DNA from: Gammaproteobacteria bacterium
GTDB taxonomy: Bacteria > Pseudomonadota > Gammaproteobacteria > HK1
Reading direction: 5' to 3'
DNA length: 64,000 nucleotides
Assembly (NCBI GenBank): GCA_009937425.1
Contig: JAACFO010000005.1
Span: forward strand, 1 to 64,000
Below are positions 34,050 to 43,944 of the stretch, piece after piece. Each line of letters begins with the position of its first letter. The stretch's first letter is position 1. Made by a program: the position numbers and the translations under genes. Below the pieces are notes generated by a model, which was not told the origin of the DNA, did no database searches, and was given only the letters and a program-made list of their open reading frames with translations.

Positions 34050-35126
34050 CTACGCAGCTTGAATGCGCGTCCAGGTCTCATCGATGACGCGCTGGCGATC
34101 TTCTCCAAGATAGAGCGCGGCTTCGCTTACCGCGATCACCGAATCCGGCGGAAAGATTGCCGGATTCTTGCTGTACTCATCCGGTAACAGTGCCTTCGCC
34201 GCTTTGTTCGGCGTTGCGTACTGAATGTAGTCGGCGATTGCCGCACCGGCCGTGCCGTCGAGAATGTAGTTGATGAACTTGTGGGCATTCATCGGATGCG
34301 CGCCGCCCTTGGGAATGCACATGCAATCCTCCCACAGCAGCCCGCCCTCCTTGGGTACGGCGTAACCGATGTCATCATCCTCTGCCATGACCTGAAGAAT
34401 ATCGCCATTCCATTCCATGGTGAGATCCACTTCTCCGGAAGCGAGCAGGTCCTGACCATTGTCCTCGGCAAAAACCTTGATGTGCGGCTTCTGCTTGATG
34501 ACCATGGCCTCGATCTCTTTGATAAGTGCCCTATCCTTGGAATTCAAAGAGTGGCCTTTGTACTTGAGACCCATGCCAACTACGGTGCCGCCGTCGGCGA
34601 GCAAAGCGATACGGCCGGAATACTTGTCTGAGTCATACAACCATTTCCAGCTGTCCGGCACGCCATCGACCTTGGATTTGCGGTAGCCGATTCCGATGGA
34701 CCCCCACATATAGGGCAGGCTGTACTTGCGGCCCGGATCGAAATCCGCATCGAGAAAGTTCGGATCGATGTTCTTCATATTGGGGATCAGAGAATGATCG
34801 ATTGGCACCAACATTTCGGCCGTCACCATACGCTCGACGAAATCGTTCGTGGGAATGATCAAATCGTAGCCGGGGTTGCCTTCCTTGAGCTTGGCGAACA
34901 ACTCTTCGTTGTCGGCGTAGAGATCCATTTTGACCGCGATACCCGAGGCTTTCTTGAAATCATCCAGGGTCGTCTCGCCGATGTATGTGTCCCAATTATA
35001 AAAATTCAGTTTCGCTTCCTCGGCGGCGAGGGCGTGGCGCGGTACGAAATGGATACCAGCGGCGACAGCGCCCATTCCCGCGAGGAATGAACGGCGTGAG
35101 AGATTAGGGCGTCTGGTTTTGATCAT
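34050..35126 (-). CDS. potD: Polyamine ABC transporter substrate-binding protein (Tat-exported)
   Basis: The 358-residue binding protein has a twin-arginine signal (RRSFLAGMGAVAAGIHFVPR), unusual for Sec-exported PotD but found in Tat-exported relatives. It has the PotD/PotF fold: LNFYNWDTYIGETTLDDFKK near residue 40 and GYDLIIPTNDFVERM about 50 residues later. WKWLYDSDKYSGRIALL and the C-terminal AAALILP-like region follow. Strong AGGAGG upstream. It heads the potDBCA operon. Substrate is a polyamine or related amine by family; the pocket residues were not checked in detail. Confidence 0.92.
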   Translation of the reverse strand: MIKTRRPNLSRRSFLAGMGAVAAGIHFVPRHALAAEEAKLNFYNWDTYIGETTLDDFKKASGIAVKMDLYADNEELFAKLKEGNPGYDLIIPTNDFVERMVTAEMLVPIDHSLIPNMKNIDPNFLDADFDPGRKYSLPYMWGSIGIGYRKSKVDGVPDSWKWLYDSDKYSGRIALLADGGTVVGMGLKYKGHSLNSKDRALIKEIEAMVIKQKPHIKVFAEDNGQDLLASGEVDLTMEWNGDILQVMAEDDDIGYAVPKEGGLLWEDCMCIPKGGAHPMNAHKFINYILDGTAGAAIADYIQYATPNKAAKALLPDEYSKNPAIFPPDSVIAVSEAALYLGEDRQRVIDETWTRIQAA

Positions 35127-35280
35127 TTTTGGTCTCCTCCTGCGGGGAAATACGAGGTTATTCTTCAGGAACTCACTACCCCTTGGCCGCTAGTGTTACG
35201 TGGGGCCCGGGACAAATCAAGTCGGCTGAGGCAGCCTGGGAGACTGGGATCCGCCGCGCAGCGGAGGGCCCCGGGACAGG

Positions 35281-36690
35281 TTATTCCGGGCCCAGGGCGA
35301 CCAGCAGTTCAGGAACCGACTGAAAGCGCTCCGTGGGATTCTTCGCCATCAGGCCATCCAGCACGAACTGCATGTGCTTATGCTCTTGGGGCAGTCGCGG
35401 CAGCGGGTCTTCGGTGTGCGCGCGCAACAGGGCCGGGAGCCGGGTCTGAGGGTAGGGACGCTCGCCGGTAAGCAACTCGAACAGAATCACTCCGAGACTG
35501 TAAAGGTCGCTGCACGCGGTGGCCGGCTCACCGTCGATCTGCTCCGGGCTGATGTAGAAGGGCGTTCCCATGACGAAGCCGACTACGGTAATTGCAGTGC
35601 TGGCACCGAGGGACTTCGAAATGCCGAAATCCGCGATGGCCAGGCTGTCATCCTTGCGCAGGAGTATATTGGCTGGCTTGATGTCCCGGTGCACGATTCC
35701 CATCTCGTGGGCGGCTCCAAGCCCCTTGGCGACGTCGCGAAAATACTCGAGAGCCTTGCCCTCCGGGACACCGGCATCGATACGTTTCCTGAGATCGCCT
35801 CCGGGGAAATACTCCATGGCGATATAGGCGCTGTCGTCGGTAACGCCGCCGGCGTATATCTTCACGACGTTTGGATGACGAAGCTTCGCAAGCATCGCCT
35901 GTTCACGCATGAACCGCTTGAGAATTTTTTTGTCGTCCTTCACGTCGGTGGATATGACTTTGAGCACGGCGAGCCTGTCGTCTTTTTTGCGCTCCGCCAG
36001 CAGCACAAGAGACGATGCACTGCTCGAAAGAATTCGATGCAACCGATAACCCGGAATCGCGACGTTGAACGGTAATGACTGAAGCGGCTCTCCGATTTCC
36101 TTCAGATTCGGTTCGTCGCTACCGGATCCGAAAACACCCGCCAGTTCCTCTTCGATAATCGGCTCGGATCCTTCGTCGTCGTAAAGCTCCAGATCAAGTG
36201 CCGGCAGCTCAGCATCGATGATGCTGTCGAGATCATCAATCTCCACCATATCGGCGTCATCGTCGGTATCGTCGAGGCCATCATTTGCACTGGCGCCGAT
36301 CCAGGCACGGTTTTCGAGAATTGCTTCGACGGCGCTGGCCAGTAGACGGGGAGACAGGTCGTGCTTATCGATGTAGTACCTCGCGCCCAACTTGCGTGCA
36401 ATGGCGGAGGATTCTTCAGAAACCTGATCGGTCAGCACGATGACCGGAGGGAGCTTGCCATCTCGGCTGAACTCCTTCAGCCAACTCAGCCCGTCCTTGC
36501 CGGTCACCCCGAAATGGGCATCCAGAAATATGAAATCGTAACGAGACCAGTCAAAATCGGCGGCGGGTTTACCCTCGGCGACAGGATCGTACCAATCCAC
36601 TTCCGCCTGGGGCCAATTACGCCGCGCGCAAAAACTGATGAGATCCTGTACGTCCTTGGCGTCGTCGATTACGAGTAGGCGGTCTACCAT
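35281..36690 (-). CDS. Response-regulator receiver fused to Ser/Thr protein kinase (second copy)
   Basis: The 469-residue protein has the same build as 26372-27634. The receiver has D9/D10, phosphoacceptor D57 in IFLDAHFG and the conserved Lys in YYIDKHDLS. An acidic linker (about 135-195, rich in Asp/Glu) leads to a Hanks kinase with LRHPNVVKIYAGG, HRDIKPANILL, ADFGISKS and GTPFYISPEQ. The kinase glycine loop (RILSSSASSLVLL) is poor in glycine, so ATP binding may be altered. It is leftward and separated from the pot operon by 154 bases. The two fusions probably act in related but separate phosphorelays. Confidence 0.9.
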   Translation of the reverse strand: MVDRLLVIDDAKDVQDLISFCARRNWPQAEVDWYDPVAEGKPAADFDWSRYDFIFLDAHFGVTGKDGLSWLKEFSRDGKLPPVIVLTDQVSEESSAIARKLGARYYIDKHDLSPRLLASAVEAILENRAWIGASANDGLDDTDDDADMVEIDDLDSIIDAELPALDLELYDDEGSEPIIEEELAGVFGSGSDEPNLKEIGEPLQSLPFNVAIPGYRLHRILSSSASSLVLLAERKKDDRLAVLKVISTDVKDDKKILKRFMREQAMLAKLRHPNVVKIYAGGVTDDSAYIAMEYFPGGDLRKRIDAGVPEGKALEYFRDVAKGLGAAHEMGIVHRDIKPANILLRKDDSLAIADFGISKSLGASTAITVVGFVMGTPFYISPEQIDGEPATACSDLYSLGVILFELLTGERPYPQTRLPALLRAHTEDPLPRLPQEHKHMQFVLDGLMAKNPTERFQSVPELLVALGPE

Positions 36691-36890
36691 TGCGTGAAAT
36701 TGCTGGCGGCCACACGGCCCATGCCAGAGCTTAGCCCCTTTCCGGTCCCTGACATAGGATAGACCAGTGGCGGCGCCGGGTAGTCTGCTTCCTTGAAAGC
36801 TGTGATCCAGTACTCTACGGTGAGCGCTCGAAACCGGCTCTGAGCACCGGTTCCAGCATCTGGATACTCACTATATATGGAGCTCCGACC

Positions 36891-37268
36891 ATGAGAGCAG
36901 TTGAGTTCGCCACCATTGCGGCAATCGTGATGGTTTCAATCGCCCCGTCCGCGTACAGCCAGGCTTTGGGATTCATGGATTACAGCCCGATTGCGTACTA
37001 CACGACGGAGGACAACAGGATCGCCGACGAAGCGGGTCTCGACGCTCTGGACAACTATGCCGATATGACCGTCAGGAAGTGGAGCAATCCCGCAACCGGC
37101 GCCTCGGGCACCATCACGCCGTTGGAGACCTACAGCAACGAAGCGGGTCATACCTGCCGGAAAGCCAGGGCCATCGACCGCACGACGTCACCGCCATTGC
37201 AAGGACAGTTCACATTCCATCTCTGCAAGGATCCGGAGAAAGGCTGGCAATTCGTCAAGAAAAAGTAG
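36891..37268 (+). CDS. Secreted protein resembling RT0821/Lpp0805 surface-protein family
   Basis: This 125-residue protein has a signal peptide (VEFATIAAIVMVSIAPSAYS). The mature part includes MTVRKWSNPATGASGTITP, then a conserved-looking pattern of two cysteines (HTCRKAR and FHLCKDPEKGW). The WSNPATG-SGTITP motif matches what I recall of the RT0821/Lpp0805-type surface proteins, which carry an outer-membrane or periplasmic domain of unknown function. The pair of cysteines could form a disulfide. It is monocistronic with a GGAG ribosome binding site and converges with the thiolase gene. Confidence 0.72.
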   Translation: MRAVEFATIAAIVMVSIAPSAYSQALGFMDYSPIAYYTTEDNRIADEAGLDALDNYADMTVRKWSNPATGASGTITPLETYSNEAGHTCRKARAIDRTTSPPLQGQFTFHLCKDPEKGWQFVKKK

Positions 37269-37298
37269 CAAGCCTTCCAGTTGGCGGGCCGCGGGCTG

Positions 37299-38486
37299 TC
37301 AATTAACTTCGAATAGCCCTGCCGCCCCCATTCCGCCACCGACGCACATGGTCACGACGACCCGCCGTGCGCCGCGACGCCGGCCTTCCAGGAGTGCGTG
37401 ACCCGCCAGACGAGCACCGCTCATACCGTAAGGATGGCCGATGGCGATTGCGCCGCCATCCACATTCAACCGTTCCAGGGGTATTCCCAGCCGCTCCCGA
37501 CAGTAGACGACTTGCACGGCGAATGCCTCATTGAGCTCCCAGAGATCGATGTCGTCAACACTCAATCCGTGGCGTTGCAACAGTCTCGGCACGGCGAACA
37601 CGGGACCGATACCCATCTCATCGGGTTCACAGCCTGCTACGGCAAAGCCTCGGAAGACGCCCAATGGTTCGATGCCACGCCTTTCGGCAAGCGCGGCATT
37701 CATAACGACACAGGCCGACGCGCCATCGGAGAGTTGACTGGCATTGCCGGCGGTGATGCTGCAATCCTCCCCGCGAACCGGCGCCAATCCGGCAAGACCC
37801 TCGGCGGTGGTGCCGGGGCGATTGCCCTCGTCTTGCTCCAGCGTCACGCTTTCCTCACGGGTTTCGCCGCTGTCCCTGTCCGTGACCAGCTTGGTGGTCT
37901 CCAGCGGCACGATCTCCTCGTCCAGGCGCCCGCTCGCCTGGGCCGCGGCGGTGCGCTGCTCGCTCATGAGGGCGTATTCGTCCTGGGCGTCGCGGCTGAT
38001 CGCATAGCGCTCGGCGACGGTATCGGCAGTCTCGATCATCGGCATCCACAATTCGGGCTTGTGTTGCATGAGCCACTCTTCGGTGAAGTGCTGTTGATTG
38101 AGATTGCCCTGCACCAGGCTGATGGATTCCACACCGCCCGCAACAGCAACCGGCACGCCGTCGAGCATGATCCGCTGGCAGGCCAGTGCAATCGCCTGGA
38201 GTCCTGAGCTGCAAAGACGGTTAATGGTGGTGGCCGCGGTCGTCACTGGAAGACCGGCACGAATGGTGGATAATCTGGCAATGTTCTTGCCCGTGGCGCC
38301 CTCCGGCATGCCGCAGCCGAGGACCACGTCCTCCACCTCGCCAGGGTCGACCCCGGCGCGCGCCACGGCATGGGCGATGGCGTGTCCCGCCATGACGGCG
38401 CCGTGGGTGTTATTGAAAGCGCCGCGGAAGGCTTTGCCAATGGGCGTGCGGGCCGTGGATACGATAACCGCTTCCGGTATGGTCAT
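37299..38486 (-). CDS. Acetyl-CoA acetyltransferase (thiolase)
   Basis: The 395-residue thiolase has the nucleophilic cysteine in [16 protein letters not shown] and the C-terminal [16 protein letters not shown] and [12 protein letters not shown] motifs with the second cysteine and histidine. It condenses or cleaves acyl-CoAs; whether it is degradative or biosynthetic cannot be said. It is divergent from an acyl-CoA dehydrogenase gene 115 bases away, which suggests fatty- or amino-acid-derived acyl-CoA breakdown. No ketoacyl-CoA dehydrogenase is adjacent. Confidence 0.93.
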   Translation of the reverse strand: MTIPEAVIVSTARTPIGKAFRGAFNNTHGAVMAGHAIAHAVARAGVDPGEVEDVVLGCGMPEGATGKNIARLSTIRAGLPVTTAATTINRLCSSGLQAIALACQRIMLDGVPVAVAGGVESISLVQGNLNQQHFTEEWLMQHKPELWMPMIETADTVAERYAISRDAQDEYALMSEQRTAAAQASGRLDEEIVPLETTKLVTDRDSGETREESVTLEQDEGNRPGTTAEGLAGLAPVRGEDCSITAGNASQLSDGASACVVMNAALAERRGIEPLGVFRGFAVAGCEPDEMGIGPVFAVPRLLQRHGLSVDDIDLWELNEAFAVQVVYCRERLGIPLERLNVDGGAIAIGHPYGMSGARLAGHALLEGRRRGARRVVVTMCVGGGMGAAGLFEVN

Positions 38487-38601
38487 GTAAATCGCCCCTC
38501 ATAATTCAACTGAGCAGAAATATGCTACAAAGCAGCTGCGGCGCTACTCGAGTAGGTTGCAGTCAACAAGTGAACCAGCCATCCCTTTGAGGACACGCAC
38601 T

Positions 38602-39843
38602 GTGAACTTATCTTACTCGCACAAGCAACTGGCGCTCCAGGCCCGTCTGGCCGCGTTCATGGACGAGCACGTGTACCCGGCTGAAGCGCTTTACTATGAA
38701 CAGCTCGAGGGCGGCGAATCGCGCTGGCAGCTGCCGGCGATTATGGAAGAATTGAAGGCACGGGCTCGCCAGGCGGATCTGTGGAATCTGTTTCTACCGG
38801 AATCCGATCTCGGCGCCGGCCTCAGCAATCTCGACTATGCCCCGCTTTGCGAGATCATGGGCCGCTCACCCATCGGTCCTGAAGTGTTCAACTGCTCGGC
38901 GCCGGACACGGGGAACATGGAGGTACTGGCACGCTTTGGGAGCCGCGAGCACAAGGAGCGCTGGCTGAGGCCGTTGCTCGATGGGGAGATCCGTTCCGGG
39001 TTCGCCATGACGGAGCCCGCCGTCGCTTCTTCAGACGCCACCAATATACAGGGCTCTATCCGGCGCGATGGTGACCAATACGTTCTTAACGCCCGCAAGT
39101 GGTGGACTTCGGGGGCCGGCGATCCGCGCTGTAATGTGCTCATCTTCATGGGGAAGACCGACGCCGAAGCCGCGCCCCACAAACAGCAATCCATGATCCT
39201 GGTGCCCATGGACACACCGGGCGTGCGCGTGCTGCGCCATTTATCCGTGTTCGGCTACGATGACGCGCCCCACGGCCACATGGAGATCGATTTTGACGAT
39301 GTCCGGGTGCCGCTGGAGAATCTCCTGCTCGGCGAAGGACGCGGATTCGAGATCGCTCAAGCCCGCCTGGGGCCGGGGCGCATCCACCACTGCATGCGGT
39401 TGATCGGCATGGCCGAGCGATCCCTGGACGCCATGTGCCAGCGTGCCTCGAGCCGGGTTGCATTCGGAAAGCCGCTGTCGGAGCAAGGCGGCGTCATGGA
39501 CGCCATTGCCGATTCCCGCATCGCCATCGAGCAGGCACGTATGCTGGTCCTGAAGACTGCCTTCGACATCGACACGGACGGGGCCAGGGCAGCCCGCGCC
39601 CACATCGCCATGATCAAGGTTATCGTGCCGAACATGGCCCTGGCGGTGATGGACCGCGCCATCCAGGTGCACGGGGCGGCAGGCGTCTGCGACGATTTCG
39701 GGCTTGCCAAAGCCTGGGCCCGGGCCCGCAGCCTGCGCCTGGCCGATGGGCCCGACGAGGTGCACCGCCGGACCATTGCCCGAGAGGAGCTGAAGAAGAA
39801 TCCGGGACAGGGGTGGCGGCAGAAACGCGAATCCGGTACCTGA
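38602..39843 (+). CDS. Acyl-CoA dehydrogenase family protein
   Basis: This 413-residue flavoprotein has [19 protein letters not shown] (FAD/substrate loop), [20 protein letters not shown] (beta domain), [12 protein letters not shown] and [15 protein letters not shown] near the C-terminus. It belongs to the ACAD10/11-like long-chain branch rather than short-chain enzymes, judged by [10 protein letters not shown] and length. GTG 38602 with GAGGA upstream is used; the frame opens further back at 38557. An APH-like kinase of the ACAD11 partner type is encoded at 43944-45005. Confidence 0.9.
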   Translation: MNLSYSHKQLALQARLAAFMDEHVYPAEALYYEQLEGGESRWQLPAIMEELKARARQADLWNLFLPESDLGAGLSNLDYAPLCEIMGRSPIGPEVFNCSAPDTGNMEVLARFGSREHKERWLRPLLDGEIRSGFAMTEPAVASSDATNIQGSIRRDGDQYVLNARKWWTSGAGDPRCNVLIFMGKTDAEAAPHKQQSMILVPMDTPGVRVLRHLSVFGYDDAPHGHMEIDFDDVRVPLENLLLGEGRGFEIAQARLGPGRIHHCMRLIGMAERSLDAMCQRASSRVAFGKPLSEQGGVMDAIADSRIAIEQARMLVLKTAFDIDTDGARAARAHIAMIKVIVPNMALAVMDRAIQVHGAAGVCDDFGLAKAWARARSLRLADGPDEVHRRTIAREELKKNPGQGWRQKRESGT

Positions 39844-39851
39844 TCGAGGGA

Positions 39852-40865
39852 TCAGTCGAGAACCCGAAACGCGGTAAAAGCGCTGCTTGGAAGCTCTCCC
39901 TTCCACATACCTTCGGCTGGGGTCGTTATTCCAACGGCTGCCGGCTGATAGACGATACGAAAGCTGTCGTTGTTGGCGTACCTGCCTATTTCCCCGGTTT
40001 TTCCGCCGACACTCATGTACCAGCGCGGCTCGGTCAGATCGAGTTCCACCGTATAGGCCTCGCCGGGTGCAAGCTCGACGAGATCGAGACCGGATACCTG
40101 GATGTTCCGACAGCCGTCATAGACCGACGAATACTGCCTGGACACCCGCGCCGTCGGTTCCATGCGAAAGCCACAATGGTTACCGGGATCAACTACGAAT
40201 AAGGGTGCGTCGGAAACGTTCTGCAGAGTGATCTCCAGCTTGGGACTCAAAGGCTCGGTGACCTCATCGAGATTCGTATTGCGATCGCGGCGATGGAAGC
40301 GCAACATTTTCAGACTCATGCCCAGCCTGCTCCAGCGAAAATCCCGAATCACGGATGTACCGCCGGAGCCAACGGCAACCTCCACCTCCATGGGAACCTG
40401 CAGGCTATTGCGCGCACCCCGGCGTTTTTCGATGTCCTTACCGCTGCCCTGCTCCACGAATAGCTGCTCGATGCCATAGCTCACGGCAACGCCGCTGCCT
40501 GTGCGCCCGAGGCGCCAGTCACGGTTGAGCCGGCCGCGCAGAAAGATCCCCTCCCCGGGCTTTTCATCGGTCAGATAATCGACGCTGTAGAGATCTTCCG
40601 TTCCCTTCTTGAGCATCGCATATACCGGGTACCCTTTTTCCTTTGCGTGATCGCGCACGCCCCCACGGATTTTCCCGGCTGCCACGACAGAAATATCGTA
40701 GCGTAGCCGTACGAAGTCTCCGCGAAACGGATCCCGCGGATCGATGGGTGCTGTTCGCAGAAATATTCTCTCGCCGGTGGCCAGAATGAGCTCGCGCTCT
40801 CCCGCCATGACACCAAGCACCAGCACTTGCGCAGCGATGCAAAGAATAACCAGATACTTACGCAT
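39852..40865 (-). CDS. GDYXXLXY-motif membrane-anchored protein
   Basis: The 337-residue protein has an N-terminal membrane segment (YLVILCIAAQVLVLGVMAG) and the signature GDFVRLRYD in the GDYXXLXY position. The rest is a beta-rich periplasmic region including LDLTEPRWYM. The family is defined by this motif and pairs almost always with a DUF2157 protein, as here. The start overlaps the upstream DUF2157 gene by 8 bases. Function unknown. Confidence 0.85.
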   Translation of the reverse strand: MRKYLVILCIAAQVLVLGVMAGERELILATGERIFLRTAPIDPRDPFRGDFVRLRYDISVVAAGKIRGGVRDHAKEKGYPVYAMLKKGTEDLYSVDYLTDEKPGEGIFLRGRLNRDWRLGRTGSGVAVSYGIEQLFVEQGSGKDIEKRRGARNSLQVPMEVEVAVGSGGTSVIRDFRWSRLGMSLKMLRFHRRDRNTNLDEVTEPLSPKLEITLQNVSDAPLFVVDPGNHCGFRMEPTARVSRQYSSVYDGCRNIQVSGLDLVELAPGEAYTVELDLTEPRWYMSVGGKTGEIGRYANNDSFRIVYQPAAVGITTPAEGMWKGELPSSAFTAFRVLD

Positions 40866-42156
40866 GACTGGTGCCTTGCTGCTTCTTGCGGCGTGAATAG
40901 AAGTTACCGATTAAGAACAATCCTGCTCCCATCGCCAGGAAAAACAGCGAACGCATCAATAGATCGTCGAAGAGATCCGTGAATCGCGCGAACACGAGTG
41001 CCGAGAACAACACGCATCCAAGGCTCACCTGTTTCCAGTTCAGACGGGCCGTGCCGCTGATAATCATGATGATGCAATGACCCAGGAAAACGAGATTGAA
41101 TATCAGCATAACGATGCCGGCATGCTCGCGGGACATGCCGAACTGAGCGATCAAAACGAGCAGCATGGAGGTCAGTATGAGACTTACTTCCCAGCGTCGA
41201 ATTACGTCGGCCCTTTGCCAGGCGCCGGTGGCGAGCAGAGCCATCCATGCAACCAGTGCGGCAATAAAAGGAACGACGAAATACGACCAGGCGTCGATAC
41301 TCTCAGGATTCAATTTCGCCAGCTCTCGCGCAATCTCCTTGAAGCTGAACAGATAAAGGAGAACCAGATAAACGCTGTACCCAACGATGTTGAAAAGCGG
41401 AGCGCTCTGCGCAAATACACTGCGGATGCTGAGCCGGCCCGCAGCCAGATACAGGCAAGCACAATAAAAAAGCGCCCCGATAAGCAGGTCATCCTCTACC
41501 TGCCCTACGTTGAAGGCGTACAGTGTAATGAAGGCAACCAGGGCGAAGAACAATAACACCCGCGAGCGTTGCATCCAGGCCAGAGGCAGGATGCCGATCA
41601 ATACAATCCACGGACCCGGATAATTGGGTGAAGAAAAGCCGAACACCTCGAAGCAGCTCCAGAGAAATATCAACAACACCGCCATTAAGCCCTGAGCGAC
41701 GGATGGCATGGCCCAGGCCAGCGCCAGTGCGCCAAGGCCCCAGACGAAGAAGGCGTTCGGGTAATGCTCATTGATGTGGTAGATCTGGGCCACCAGCCAA
41801 ATCCCGGCGCCGAACAGCATCGTCCCCATGACATGCAGGCTCTCCACCAGGCCGCGTTTTGCATCGTCCGAGGCGGACAGATAGAGGCCGGTGCCATGGG
41901 CCGCAAGCACAGCCCCGAAGACCAGCGCCAGCTTGACGAACTTGTGCATGTCCGCCCAGTTGTAGGCGAAGAACAGAATGATGCCGAGGCCGAATACGAC
42001 GGCCCCGACGCTCGAAATGATTATACGGCTCCAGGGGGTATCCTGATCGCCGCTGGGATAACGGGCCCGCAGGGTTTCGGCCAGCGCTGCGTCGATCAGA
42101 CCTTCGTCCAACCAGACGCCGATTTGATCCTGCAGCCAGCGGGTGGTTTTGCTCAT
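40858..42156 (-). CDS. DUF2157 membrane protein
   Basis: This 432-residue protein starts with a helical cytoplasmic domain (MSKTTRWLQDQIGVWLDEGL, IDAALAETLRARY) and continues with about ten to twelve hydrophobic segments (IIISSVGAVVFGLGIILFFA and so on). That is the DUF2157 layout, which lacks a biochemical role. It is coupled by an 8-base overlap to the GDYXXLXY protein. I set the start at 42156; the frame runs to 42285 without homology. The pair faces away from the ThDP enzyme gene. Confidence 0.85.
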   Translation of the reverse strand: MSKTTRWLQDQIGVWLDEGLIDAALAETLRARYPSGDQDTPWSRIIISSVGAVVFGLGIILFFAYNWADMHKFVKLALVFGAVLAAHGTGLYLSASDDAKRGLVESLHVMGTMLFGAGIWLVAQIYHINEHYPNAFFVWGLGALALAWAMPSVAQGLMAVLLIFLWSCFEVFGFSSPNYPGPWIVLIGILPLAWMQRSRVLLFFALVAFITLYAFNVGQVEDDLLIGALFYCACLYLAAGRLSIRSVFAQSAPLFNIVGYSVYLVLLYLFSFKEIARELAKLNPESIDAWSYFVVPFIAALVAWMALLATGAWQRADVIRRWEVSLILTSMLLVLIAQFGMSREHAGIVMLIFNLVFLGHCIIMIISGTARLNWKQVSLGCVLFSALVFARFTDLFDDLLMRSLFFLAMGAGLFLIGNFYSRRKKQQGTSHA

Positions 42157-42303
42157 TGTGCTATTGAGTATCGGCAATCCATTGTGCTTCTGCACCCTTG
42201 GGCGCATTGCCAGCTTGGTCAGCCTCTGCCAGATTAGCCGGGGCCATGGGCAGCCGGAGGGAGATTCAGGCATGAACAACCGCATACGGGGCAGCGAGAG
42301 CCT

Positions 42304-43944
42304 ATGAACGGTGGTGAAGCGCTTGTCGACACGCTTCTCGCTCTTGGCGTCGACACCGGATTTACGGTACCCGGGGAGAGTTTTCTCACCGTCATCGAGG
42401 CCCTTCGGGTCAAGCGCGACAGCTTTCGTTTACTCAGCACCCGCCATGAGGGCGGCGCGGCCTTTGCCGCCGAGGCCTACGGCAAGCTGAGCGGCCGGCC
42501 GGCGGCGGTGTTCGTGAGCCGCGGACCCGGCGCCACCAATGCCGCCATCGGCATTCATACTGCACGCCAGAGTTCCACCCCACTGCTCTTGTTCATCGGT
42601 CATGTGCGCACGCGATCCAAGGGCCGGGAGGCGTTCCAGGAAATCGATCACCACGCGATGTTCGCGCCCGTTGCCAAGGCCGTCATGGAGCCCGGCAGCG
42701 CCACCGACATTCAAACAATCACAAGGCAGGCGGTACGGGAATCCATGGCCGGACGCCCGGGCCCGGTAGTGGTCGTGTTACCCAGGGATATCACCGAGGC
42801 CCGAGTCGACGAGGCAGTTCCCATCGTTGCGGTGGATTCGAACCGCCACCCTGCACCGGCGGAATCCATCCGGGCTGCGCTGGACGCCGTTACGACAGCG
42901 CGCTTTCCCATCATCATCGCCGGAGAAATGGTGTCGCAGGAGCGCGCGGGGAAATTGCTGGTGGAATTTGCCGCAAAGCTGGCGGCACCGGTGGTATCCG
43001 CCTATCGCCAGATGGACGTTTTCCCTAACGAGCATCCCGCCTACGCCGGGCATCTGGAAATCAATCGCGCCGATTTTCAACGGGACGCATTCGCACGTGC
43101 GGATCTCGTGCTCGCCGTCGGCACGCGCCTCGATGGCATCACTACGGAAGACTACTCGCTGTTGCGCTCGGATCAAAAACTCGTTCATCTTTATCCGGAC
43201 GCAAAAGTTCTCGAAGGTGCGGCAGCGGACGTGACTATTCATTCCGACGTTGGGTCGGCATTGACCAGTCTGAATCGTGAACTCGACGGCTTTCCTGAAG
43301 AACGTGCAGCGTGGCGCGACGAATTGCACGCGGCCTACTTGAACCTGTCTTCTATCACCACCGGCGAAGCCCACGGGGCGGTGGATTTGTCCGCCGTGGT
43401 CCAGATCATCAGCGAGACCGCGGGCGAGGAAGCCGTGGTGCTTACCGACGGCGGCAGTTTCGCCCGCTGGGTGCACCGATACTACCGATTCTCCGCACCG
43501 CGACGTTTTGCTGGCCCCGTCTCCGGCGCCATGGGTTATGCGGTTCCCGGCGCAATCGGCGCGGCGCTTGCCGTTCCGGATGCGCCAATCATCGCCTTCG
43601 TGGGCGATGGCGGCTTCATGATGACCGGCCAGGAACTTTCCACGGCCGCACAGGAGCGCTTGAACATCGTCGTCATCGTCTGTGACAACCAGGCGCACGG
43701 TTCGATACTTCACGCACAGTGGCAACAGTATGCTGACGGGAGCGACTACGCGACACGCATCGCCAGTCCGGACTTCGTCGCCGTGGCGCGCGCCTACGGG
43801 GTACCCGGGTGGCGCGTCGAGCACAGCGCGGACTTCGCTGCCGCACTGCAGGCCGCGATGGCCAGCGACGGACCGGCTCTACTGCACCTGATCACGGACC
43901 AACGTGATATCGTCCCCGGCCGCCCTGAAGATGACGTCGTCTGA
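42304..43944 (+). CDS. Thiamine-diphosphate-dependent enzyme (acetolactate-synthase-like)
   Basis: The 546-residue protein has the ThDP-enzyme three-domain build. The conserved catalytic glutamate is E49 (STRHEGGAAFAAEA), followed by the GPGATNAAIGI stretch, and the C-terminal ThDP-binding motif GDGGFMMTGQELSTAAQE with the closing N in CDNQAHGS. It belongs to the acetolactate synthase/sulfoacetaldehyde-type group with unknown substrate. The stop codon overlaps the next start (TGATG). It heads a three-gene operon with an APH-like kinase and an SDR. Confidence 0.9.
   Translation: MNGGEALVDTLLALGVDTGFTVPGESFLTVIEALRVKRDSFRLLSTRHEGGAAFAAEAYGKLSGRPAAVFVSRGPGATNAAIGIHTARQSSTPLLLFIGHVRTRSKGREAFQEIDHHAMFAPVAKAVMEPGSATDIQTITRQAVRESMAGRPGPVVVVLPRDITEARVDEAVPIVAVDSNRHPAPAESIRAALDAVTTARFPIIIAGEMVSQERAGKLLVEFAAKLAAPVVSAYRQMDVFPNEHPAYAGHLEINRADFQRDAFARADLVLAVGTRLDGITTEDYSLLRSDQKLVHLYPDAKVLEGAAADVTIHSDVGSALTSLNRELDGFPEERAAWRDELHAAYLNLSSITTGEAHGAVDLSAVVQIISETAGEEAVVLTDGGSFARWVHRYYRFSAPRRFAGPVSGAMGYAVPGAIGAALAVPDAPIIAFVGDGGFMMTGQELSTAAQERLNIVVIVCDNQAHGSILHAQWQQYADGSDYATRIASPDFVAVARAYGVPGWRVEHSADFAAALQAAMASDGPALLHLITDQRDIVPGRPEDDVV

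Noticed and set aside
42778-43824. Long open frame on the minus strand (348 residues)
   Set aside because: It lies antisense inside the well-supported ThDP enzyme gene.
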